Positions 7,108 through 14,411 of a DNA stretch of 22,004 bases are shown here, piece by piece (position 1 is the first letter of the stretch; each line of letters begins with the position of its first letter). This DNA comes from Phycisphaerales bacterium UBA7708 (GTDB lineage Bacteria; Planctomycetota; Phycisphaerae; Sedimentisphaerales; Anaerohalosphaeraceae). Under the pieces are notes generated by a model. The model was not told where the DNA came from and did no database searches. It saw nothing but the letters and a program-made list of their open reading frames with translations. Position numbers and translations under genes: made by a program. The stretch spans positions 11,632-33,635 of the forward strand of contig DLFY01000191.1 of the NCBI GenBank assembly GCA_002482415.1. The letters are read 5' to 3'.

Positions 7108-9294
7108 ATGTTCAACAGACTGACAGCGGCCGCCATTGGGTTGATCGCTCTGAGATGCGCCGTATTAGCCGTGCCTCCGGCGTTTCCCGGTGCCGAAGGC
7201 GCGGGAATGTATTCTGTCGGCGGACGCGGCGGTGTGGTTTATGAGGTGACAAATCTGAATGACAGCGGGCCAGGCAGTTTCCGGTCGGCCTGCGAGGCCA
7301 GCGGTCCGCGGACGGTGGTTTTTCGGGTTTCAGGGACCATACAGGCCCTCTCGCGGATTAGCATTCTCAACCCATACATTACCATCGCCGGCCAGACGGC
7401 TCCGGGCGATGGGGTCTGCATCCGGGATGCTGAACTGATGGTCCGCACTCACGATGTGATTCTTCGCTATATGAAGTTTCGACGGGGTAACACCAGCGCA
7501 GTCGGCGGGGACTCGCTGGATGTAATGTACGGGGCTGATAAGGTGATGGTTGACCATTGCACAGCCACCTGGGGCCAGGATGAAAACTTGAGCTGTTACG
7601 GAGTGACCAATGTGACGATTCAGTGGTGCATGATCGGCGAGGGACTATACGATCACAGCTGCGGTGGATTGTGGGGGCCGGACTGTTCCTATCATCACAA
7701 CCTGATCTACAGCAACGGGACCCGTAATCCTAAACTGGCGTATGGAATTGAGGATCATGTCTGGGATTTCCGCAATAATGTGATCTATAACTGGGGCTAT
7801 GAAAGCAGCAATGGTGATATCGTCGGCAATCTTAATATGGTGAACAATTACTATGAATATGGCCCCGGAACACGCCCCGGCGGCGTGCAATATCGGATTA
7901 CAAGCGGAGGAGGCTGGAATGTCTACGCGGACGACAATTTTGTCTGGGGCTACCCGGCGATTACCACCGATAACTGGGCCGGCGGCATTCAGGGAACCTA
8001 TGTTCGTTACTATGCTCCTTTTACTGCTCCAGCTATTACGGAGCAAACAGCTGAACTGGCTCGTGAATACGTGGTGGCCAGCGCCGGAGCCAAACGGGAT
8101 TCTGCAGATATGCGGTTCCTTAATGAAATGCAGACGCGGACCTACAGTTTTATTGGATTGAAGGATACGACACTCTACCCTGGAATCCCGGATTCGATGG
8201 ATCAGCTTGGCGGGTGGCCGACGCTCAATTCACTGCCGGCCCCCGCTGACAGTGACCATGATGGGATGCCTGATGACTGGGAACGGGCCAAGGGTTTGTC
8301 ACCGACCAATGCCAACGATCGCAATGGTTACACGCTGGACGTGAACTACACAAATCTTGAGGTCTACCTCAACAGCCTGTGTCCGGATCCCTACGCACCG
8401 ACGCCCAATCCCATGACATTCAACATGCTTCCCAATGCCATCGGCAGTACTTCAATTGCTATGAGTGCCGCGGAAGCCAGCGATCCATTCGGAGTAGAAT
8501 ACTACTTTGCCTGCACCTTCGGTGGCGGCCTCGATTCCGGCTGGCAGGACAGTGCCTCCTATATTGCTACGGATCTGAATCCGGATACAACCTATACCTA
8601 CGCAGTTAAGGTACGCAGCAAAGGCGGTTCAAAACCAGAGACCCTGTTGTCAAATGCGGTATCGGTGACAACCCAGTCGCTGTGGGCAGTGCGTTTCGGG
8701 CCAAACTTGGCGTTGAGTTCGCTGGGGACAAAGGCAAGTACCGGTTCGGCTGCCTTTGCAGGCGATATAGCGATGCTCAACGACGGGGTATCGAATACGT
8801 CGAATAATCTCTGCCGCTGGGTCAGCACGGCTTCGGTCCCGGCGATCATTACTTTCACGCTGCCCGAACCCAGGTACATCAGCGCCGCACGAATCGTCTC
8901 AGGATACAATAACGCCGGTACGCTGAATTCAGCAATCACAGATTTTTGCTTTGAGTATTGGGATGGATCCGCATGGACAAAGATTGGCAATTCGAATGTG
9001 GTAGGTAATGCAATGATTGTCTGGACGGGCCGATTTGACCCGGTAACAAGTGACCGTTTTCGCCTGACAGTCACCAAGACACCCTCCAATTATACCCGGC
9101 TTTGGGAAGTTGAGCTGTACCATCCCGATGCGGACTTGACCCGTGACGGAACCGTTGACAATGCCGACCTTCAGGCGTTTGCCGAACAGTGGCTTTTCAC
9201 CGGAATTGGATGGGATGCCGACTTTCATGGAGCGCAAGATGGCAGGGTCGATCTTGCTGATCTTGGCATTCTATCGGAGTTTTTAGGATGGTAG
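7108..9294 (+). CDS. Secreted multidomain PL1-type pectate lyase with FN3, F5/8-C and dockerin modules
   Basis: Predicted to cleave polygalacturonate/pectate by beta-elimination. ATG 7108 follows a GGGGG tract at 7099-7103; an upstream in-frame TTG at 7072 was rejected because it overlaps the previous stop and spoils the signal peptide. The protein has 728 residues: signal peptide 1-~21; PL1-like parallel beta-helix ~25-335 with GSFRSA, IAGQTAPGDG, VDHCTATWGQDEN (Asp149 a likely calcium ligand) and NGTRNP (Arg206 a likely catalytic Arg); a DSDHDGMPDDWE calcium-loop segment at 381-392; an FN3-like module ~428-523; an F5/8 type C (CBM32-like) module ~533-670; and a full type I-like dockerin 674-728 with two loops (DLTRDGTVDNAD and DFHGAQDGRVDLAD). 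It is a tandem paralog of the broken upstream gene. The dockerin suggests attachment to a partner, but no cohesin is encoded here. Confidence 0.93.
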   Translation: MFNRLTAAAIGLIALRCAVLAVPPAFPGAEGAGMYSVGGRGGVVYEVTNLNDSGPGSFRSACEASGPRTVVFRVSGTIQALSRISILNPYITIAGQTAPGDGVCIRDAELMVRTHDVILRYMKFRRGNTSAVGGDSLDVMYGADKVMVDHCTATWGQDENLSCYGVTNVTIQWCMIGEGLYDHSCGGLWGPDCSYHHNLIYSNGTRNPKLAYGIEDHVWDFRNNVIYNWGYESSNGDIVGNLNMVNNYYEYGPGTRPGGVQYRITSGGGWNVYADDNFVWGYPAITTDNWAGGIQGTYVRYYAPFTAPAITEQTAELAREYVVASAGAKRDSADMRFLNEMQTRTYSFIGLKDTTLYPGIPDSMDQLGGWPTLNSLPAPADSDHDGMPDDWERAKGLSPTNANDRNGYTLDVNYTNLEVYLNSLCPDPYAPTPNPMTFNMLPNAIGSTSIAMSAAEASDPFGVEYYFACTFGGGLDSGWQDSASYIATDLNPDTTYTYAVKVRSKGGSKPETLLSNAVSVTTQSLWAVRFGPNLALSSLGTKASTGSAAFAGDIAMLNDGVSNTSNNLCRWVSTASVPAIITFTLPEPRYISAARIVSGYNNAGTLNSAITDFCFEYWDGSAWTKIGNSNVVGNAMIVWTGRFDPVTSDRFRLTVTKTPSNYTRLWEVELYHPDADLTRDGTVDNADLQAFAEQWLFTGIGWDADFHGAQDGRVDLADLGILSEFLGW

Positions 9295-9390
9295 CCTGAA
9301 ATTCCGACTGAAATTTTCATGTCTGCTTGCCGGTTTTGTGATTGGCAATGCCAGAGAATCTTATTGTCGAAATCAAAAGAAAGGAATCAT

Positions 9391-11295
9391 ATGAAAAAGG
9401 CCGGAGTCCTGGCAATTATATCCGTTATGTTATTTGCCAATATGGCAATCTCCGCGGAGTCCATCATGCCGGAAATAACACTATCCGTCAACACAGAACA
9501 GGTTGTTGGGCAAATCGACGAAAGGATTTATGGGCATTTTCTGGAACATATTTACCATTCAGTTAACGGCGGCCTGTGGGGAGAGTTGGTTTGGAACAGG
9601 TCTTTTGAATTTAGGCCGCTCAACAGCCGCCATAAAACCGCGGATGACCCGAACATCACTGCCGACAGTATCGGCATGTACTGGGCCGGATACGGTCCCG
9701 GTACAGTCGGCTGCGTGAATGAAAATCCGTTGAACTCCAATTATTGCGTTCGAGTTGCTCCTGCGGCGGAAGAAACCGGTGTCTTTCAAACTCCATTCGC
9801 CCTTCACCAGGGTGAAACCTATCGGGGATCGCTCTGGGCACGCGGAGGCGGCCGTTTGACCGTTCGCCTGCTCGACGGTCAGACCGTCCTGGCCGAATCG
9901 ACACTCGGCGCCGCTTCCCTGCAGTGGAAAGAATTCCCCATCGTTCTGAAACCTTCGGCGGACGCCGACAATGCTGTGCTGCAGATCGGTGTGATTGGTG
10001 AACCCACCTGGATTGACCAGATTTCAATCATGCCGGATTCATGGCAGGCGGCCGGAGGCTTTCGTCCCGATCTGCTCAAAGCACTCAGCGATCTGCATCC
10101 TCCTATTCTGCGATGGCCCGGCGGCAGTTTTGCCAATAAGTACCGCTGGAAAAGCGGCATCGGACCCCAGCACCAGCGGGTGTCATTTCCTTCACCCATG
10201 TGGGATGACCTGGAAGTAAACGCCTTTGGCACCGATGAATTTGTGGCCATGTGCCGCAAAATTCAAACCGAACCGGTGATGGTTGTCTGCATCGGACAAC
10301 CGGATCACATGGCCCAGCGTGACGCCTATTGCCGTGAAGCAGCTGAATGGGTTGAATATTGCAACGGTCCGTCCAATAGTACCTGGGGCAAAGTGCGAGC
10401 CGCCAACGGACACCCGGAACCCTACCGTATCAAATACTGGGAAATCGACAACGAGGTCTGGAAGGTTGATCCAACCGATTACGCCTCGCTGGTCCGTCAG
10501 TACGCAGCGGCCATGAAGAAGGTCGATCCCTCCATCACTATAATTGCCTGCGGCAGCGGGCAATTGGGTGGGCGCTGGCATGAGGGTGATCTGGCGGTTA
10601 TCCGTCAGGCGGCCCAGGAGTCAGAGTTCCTGAGCATCCACCACTACGAGAACATCAAAAACTATGGCACCGGACCGGCAAATGATGAGGCTTTCTGGAA
10701 AATACTTGCGGCGGAGATTTCCGGGTCGAAAAATCCAGAGATGAAACTGTTTGTCTCGGAATGGAACCTGCAAAGCACCGACTGGCGTACGGGACTCTAT
10801 GCCGGCGGCATCCTTAACGCCTTTGAACGCAATCCGATTGTCGGTATGGCTACGCCGGCCCTGCTGTTCCGTCATGTCTCGGCAAGAAAATGGGACAATG
10901 CGTTTATTAATTTTGACCATCGGACCTGGTTTCCGGCACCCAATTACGTTGTGACTAAACTATACCGGGATCATTATCTTCCACAGCGAGTTCAGGTGGA
11001 AGGAGACACCAACGGTCTCAATGTTATAGCCACCCGGAGCTTTGACAGCAAACAGGTAGTCCTTAAAATCGTCAATCCAACTGAAAATTCAGTAAACATG
11101 AAAGTGATTTTTGAAGGCAATTTCAATCCTGCCAAAGCAACGCTCCACTGGATTGCTCCGGGCTCACTTGATACCCGAAACACTTTGGAGCAGCCTGACG
11201 CAGTTCGCACAGTGAGTGGAGAAGTTAGGCAAGACGGAACTAAAGTTATACTTCAGGCTCCGCGACTTTCAGTAGGCTTGCTTAAAGTACAGTAA
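9391..11295 (+). CDS. Secreted alpha-L-arabinofuranosidase, GH51 family
   Basis: Predicted to release terminal arabinofuranose from arabinan, arabinogalactan or arabinoxylan side chains. Start ATG 9391 follows AAAGGAA; upstream in-frame codons from 9319 add no signal-like sequence. The 634-residue protein opens with a signal peptide (MKKAGVLAIISVMLFANMAISA). Then come the GH51 N-terminal motif YGHFLEHIYHSVNGGLWGE, a carbohydrate-binding-like sandwich at roughly residues 115-215 (GETYRGSLWARGGG...), and a TIM barrel with ILRWPGGSFANKYRWK. KYWEIDNEVW contains Glu355 as expected acid/base, and FVSEWN contains Glu457 as expected nucleophile. The C-terminal beta-sandwich is complete. No dockerin is attached. 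It lies between the pectate lyase and the 817-residue protein, about 95 bp and 65 bp away respectively, all on the + strand, so a pectin or arabinogalactan side-chain role fits. Confidence 0.94.
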   Translation: MKKAGVLAIISVMLFANMAISAESIMPEITLSVNTEQVVGQIDERIYGHFLEHIYHSVNGGLWGELVWNRSFEFRPLNSRHKTADDPNITADSIGMYWAGYGPGTVGCVNENPLNSNYCVRVAPAAEETGVFQTPFALHQGETYRGSLWARGGGRLTVRLLDGQTVLAESTLGAASLQWKEFPIVLKPSADADNAVLQIGVIGEPTWIDQISIMPDSWQAAGGFRPDLLKALSDLHPPILRWPGGSFANKYRWKSGIGPQHQRVSFPSPMWDDLEVNAFGTDEFVAMCRKIQTEPVMVVCIGQPDHMAQRDAYCREAAEWVEYCNGPSNSTWGKVRAANGHPEPYRIKYWEIDNEVWKVDPTDYASLVRQYAAAMKKVDPSITIIACGSGQLGGRWHEGDLAVIRQAAQESEFLSIHHYENIKNYGTGPANDEAFWKILAAEISGSKNPEMKLFVSEWNLQSTDWRTGLYAGGILNAFERNPIVGMATPALLFRHVSARKWDNAFINFDHRTWFPAPNYVVTKLYRDHYLPQRVQVEGDTNGLNVIATRSFDSKQVVLKIVNPTENSVNMKVIFEGNFNPAKATLHWIAPGSLDTRNTLEQPDAVRTVSGEVRQDGTKVILQAPRLSVGLLKVQ

Positions 11296-11361
11296 AACGG
11301 TATGATGCAAAGGCCTAATCTTGGTGTGGATCACAAGAACAATTAAAATTTCGGGAGCCCT

Positions 11362-13815
11362 ATGATGAATACGGGAATTCAAGCTGGGGGTGTATGGTTT
11401 CTGGCATGCGTATTTTTATCTCAGCCGGTGTGCTTTTCTGCTGAAAGCAAGCCCCAAACAGTAAATTCTCAGGACAAACCATTGAAAATTTCCGGCATTT
11501 ACCCTCACCTGACCATGTGGAATATGGAAGGCGAGTGCGGTACCGGCGCCGTTGTACCGTGGCAGGACAGCTTATGGGTAATCACCTATGCCCCGCACAG
11601 CCCAGGGGGATCTACCGACAAACTCTATGAGATAACTGCCCATTTACGTCAGAACATCTTTCCAGACAGCGTAGGGGGAACACCGGCCAACCGTATGATT
11701 CATAATGAATCCGGACAGTTGATCATTGGCCCTTATCTGATTGACAAACAAAAGAATATACGCGTCCTCGGGCCGGATAAAATGTTTGGTCGCCTGACCG
11801 CCAATGCCCGTCACCTGATGGATCCCGAAAACAAAATTTATTATGCCACGATGGAAGAAGGCCTCTACGAAGTAGATGTTAATACTTTAGAAGTGAATTG
11901 TCTCATTCGAGACGGAAACAACGGAGCTCCGGAGTCAGGAATCGTATCAAAACTGCCCGGTTACCATGGCAAGGGCATGTATTCAGGTCAGGGGCGGGTT
12001 GTCTACGCAAATAATGGTGAACGCCATCCCAATGTTACCACTGATCCCACCCTCACCTCCGGTGCGTTGGCTCAGTGGTTCGGCCAGCAAGACTGGCAGC
12101 TTGTGCGGCGAAACCAGTTTACAGAGGTTACCGGACCGAATGGTATTTATGGCAGTCGTAAACCTAAGACAGATCCGATTTGGACCATGGGCTGGGATGC
12201 TCGTTCACTTATTTTAGCGTTATTGGACAACAACGAATGGCATTATTACCGGCTGCCAAAAGGAAGTCACAGTTATGACGGTTCGCACGGCTGGAATACA
12301 GAATGGCCGCGTATTCGTGAAATCGGTGAAGAAGACCTTCTGGCAACAATGCATGGCACCTTTTGGCGGTTCCCGGCAACATTTTCAAGGAAGCATTCCG
12401 CGGGGATTGCCCCTCGCTCCAACTACTTAAAAGTCATCGGAGACTTTTGCCAATGGAACGACCAGGTCGTCTTTGGCTGCGACGATTCGGCCAAATCCGA
12501 ATTCTATAATCAGCGGTCTTTCAAATCTGAATATGGCGGTCCGAAGGAATCCAACTCCAACCTCTGGTTTATTCCTCCCGAGCGAATCGATCAGTTAGGT
12601 CCGGCTATCGGCCGCGGCTCCGTCTGGCTGCGTGATGATGTCAAGGCCGGGGTTGCCAGTGAACCATATCTGTTTTCAGGATATGACTATCGGCAGTTAA
12701 ATCTCAGCCACAAAACCGAAACGCCGGTGACTTTTATGCTTGAGACAGATAGGAAAGGCACGGATGAATGGACCCCGCTGGGCACAATCACGGTTCCCGC
12801 CAAAGGTGCAGTTAACCGTATATTCAACGACAATGACAGCGGCACATGGATTCGCCTGAAAGCGGATAAAGATGCTGTCGGTGTTACCGCCCACTTCCAC
12901 TATCGCAATAAAGATAACCGGTCCTCACTGACAGACCATCTATACGCCGGTGTAGCTGCAACTGAAAAACCAGCAGTTTCCGGCGGTCTGATGCGAAGCT
13001 TAAGTCACAGCAAACTCGGACTGGCGGCGTTCGGCATCAACGGCAAGCCTTGCGGTTATTATGAATTAAATCAGCAGATGCAACTGATCCCCATTGAAGA
13101 TACTGCAGCCATGGAGGATTTGATTGAAGCAGTCAGACCGCCGCAGAATGTGTACGATGAGGATGCCGCTTCAATTTTGATTGTCGAAGATGGAAAACGT
13201 TATCGTTTACCGAAGTATGCAGATGCTGAAATGTCATTTGGTACGCCGCGGATTTGCCGAGAAGTGGCCACCGAGCGTGATTTATTAAGCGTGAATGGAA
13301 CCTTTTATGAACTGCCTGCCCGGAATGCACAGGGATTGGCCAAGATTCGCCCGATTGCCTCCCATAATCTGGTGATACACGATTTCTGCTCTCACATGGG
13401 CCTGCTGCTATTTACCGGAATCGATCAAAAAACCCAAAACAACCACATTTTCCGCAGCGAGGACGGGAAGGCTGCCGTTTGGGCGGGCGTCGTAGATGAC
13501 TTATGGCTGCTAGGAAAACCCCGAGGCATCGGCGGACCCTGGAAAGATTCAGAAATCAAGGCACATCAACTTTCTGATCCATATCTGATGACCGGCTACG
13601 ATAAAAAGAAAGTTGCATTAACATCATCTGCAACAGCGACAATCACCCTGGAACTGGATGTGGATGGGACCGAGTTGTGGGTGCCTTATCATGCTTTTAA
13701 TCTCGAAGCAGGGAAAACAGTTGAAGAGGTTTTCCCGGAAGGCTTCAGCGCTTACTGGATACGCGCCGTTAGCGATTCGGATACAATCGCAACAGTTATT
13801 CTAACTTATGAGTAA
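11362..13815 (+). CDS. Secreted propeller/sandwich protein of uncertain family, possibly PL27-like rhamnose-glucuronate lyase
   Basis: 817 residues; ATG 11362 (or 11365) follows GGGAG at 11353-11357. A signal peptide covers about the first 26 residues. Residues ~43-290 hold repeated short strands typical of a beta-propeller (GTGAVVPWQDSLWVITYAPH, GQLIIGPYLID, KIYYATMEEGLYEVDV, GQGRVVYANNGE). The C-terminal two-thirds contains two related units: residues ~294-515 and ~611-817 share YRLPK, a GTFW/GTFY motif, a short DFC motif and a PYLFSGYD / PYLMTGYD start to a beta-sandwich. From memory the N-terminal pattern resembles Bacteroides proteins around L-rhamnose-alpha-1,4-D-glucuronate lyase (PL27), which act on the rhamnose caps of arabinogalactan proteins. 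I could not check this and hold it as a hypothesis. The neighbours, GH51 before and a GH78 remnant after, fit a side-chain role. The gene itself is certain; the function is not. Confidence 0.6.
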   Translation: MMNTGIQAGGVWFLACVFLSQPVCFSAESKPQTVNSQDKPLKISGIYPHLTMWNMEGECGTGAVVPWQDSLWVITYAPHSPGGSTDKLYEITAHLRQNIFPDSVGGTPANRMIHNESGQLIIGPYLIDKQKNIRVLGPDKMFGRLTANARHLMDPENKIYYATMEEGLYEVDVNTLEVNCLIRDGNNGAPESGIVSKLPGYHGKGMYSGQGRVVYANNGERHPNVTTDPTLTSGALAQWFGQQDWQLVRRNQFTEVTGPNGIYGSRKPKTDPIWTMGWDARSLILALLDNNEWHYYRLPKGSHSYDGSHGWNTEWPRIREIGEEDLLATMHGTFWRFPATFSRKHSAGIAPRSNYLKVIGDFCQWNDQVVFGCDDSAKSEFYNQRSFKSEYGGPKESNSNLWFIPPERIDQLGPAIGRGSVWLRDDVKAGVASEPYLFSGYDYRQLNLSHKTETPVTFMLETDRKGTDEWTPLGTITVPAKGAVNRIFNDNDSGTWIRLKADKDAVGVTAHFHYRNKDNRSSLTDHLYAGVAATEKPAVSGGLMRSLSHSKLGLAAFGINGKPCGYYELNQQMQLIPIEDTAAMEDLIEAVRPPQNVYDEDAASILIVEDGKRYRLPKYADAEMSFGTPRICREVATERDLLSVNGTFYELPARNAQGLAKIRPIASHNLVIHDFCSHMGLLLFTGIDQKTQNNHIFRSEDGKAAVWAGVVDDLWLLGKPRGIGGPWKDSEIKAHQLSDPYLMTGYDKKKVALTSSATATITLELDVDGTELWVPYHAFNLEAGKTVEEVFPEGFSAYWIRAVSDSDTIATVILTYE

Positions 13816-13832
13816 TTCAGAATCAAAGTACT

Positions 13833-14333
13833 TTGAATTCAAGCAAGGCGCACCTCGACACCGGCATGCTGGGCACCCTGTTGTTGATGGAGTTCCTCGA
13901 TGGCATTGGCCGCGACGATCTCGTGCTCAGAATCTATCAGCAAAAAGACTATCCCGGCTGGGACTACATGATCGAGCAGGGAGCAACGACGATGTGGGAA
14001 AAGTGGAACGGCTTCTGGTCGCAAATCCACTCGTGCTTTACCTCCGCGGACAACTGGCTTTATCACGGGCTAGCTGGGATCCGGCCGGATCCCGCCGCAC
14101 CGGGATTCAAGAACGTGATCATCCATCCAGCAGTCGTCGGGGATATTACCTGGGTGAAAGCACACCACGACGGCCCCTATGGCCGCATTGCCGTTGAGTG
14201 GAAACTCGAAGGCGGTCGGCTCAATCTGGATCTGGCTATTCCGCCCAATAGCACCGCTACCGTGATTTTGCCTGATGGCATAACGCACCAGGTCGGTTCC
14301 GGCATCAGGACGTTCCGGGGACTGATGAGATGA
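13833..14333 (+). pseudogene. C-terminal remnant of a GH78 alpha-L-rhamnosidase
   Basis: The frame (open from 13812, no proper start codon, only a TTG at 13833) encodes about 160 residues matching the end of bacterial GH78 rhamnosidases: HLDTGMLGT, YPGWDYMIEQGATTMWEKW, WLYHGLAGIRPDP, then a C-terminal sandwich with PGFKNVIIHP and TATVILP. Intact GH78 enzymes usually exceed 800 residues; the N-terminal domains and most of the (alpha/alpha)6 barrel, with the catalytic acid region, are absent. Similarity starts about 25-30 bp after the stop of the previous gene, so the 5' part has been deleted. No Shine-Dalgarno precedes it. I treat it as non-functional. The antisense and alternative-frame readings of this stretch are shadows. 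Confidence 0.85.
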
Positions 14334-14340
14334 TTGTCTC

Positions 14341-14392
14341 CGGATACATGGCCCTGCAGCTCAATCTATCCCAACCAGCCAACCATTATCCG
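14341..14392. other. Weak imperfect hairpin in the convergent gap
   Basis: CGGATA (14341-14346) pairs with TATCCG (14387-14392), and after a 1-nt bulge ATGG (14348-14351) pairs with CCAT (14383-14386), leaving a loop of about 31 nt. The gap lies between the GH78 remnant (+) and the end of the GH106 gene (-). It might act as a weak bidirectional terminator, but there is no T-tract. Confidence 0.2.
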
Positions 14393-14411
14393 AAAATCAT
14401 CTAATCCCAGA

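Noticed and set aside
674..9294. Cellulosome locus
   Set aside because: Dockerin-like tails occur in two proteins, but no cohesin or scaffoldin is encoded in the window.
11302..11346. 14-codon ORF between the GH51 and 817-residue genes
   Set aside because: No Shine-Dalgarno before it; most likely chance in a 66-bp gap.
13808..14197. 129-codon + strand open frame after the 817-residue gene
   Set aside because: It overlaps the GH78 remnant in another frame and its translation shows no family pattern.
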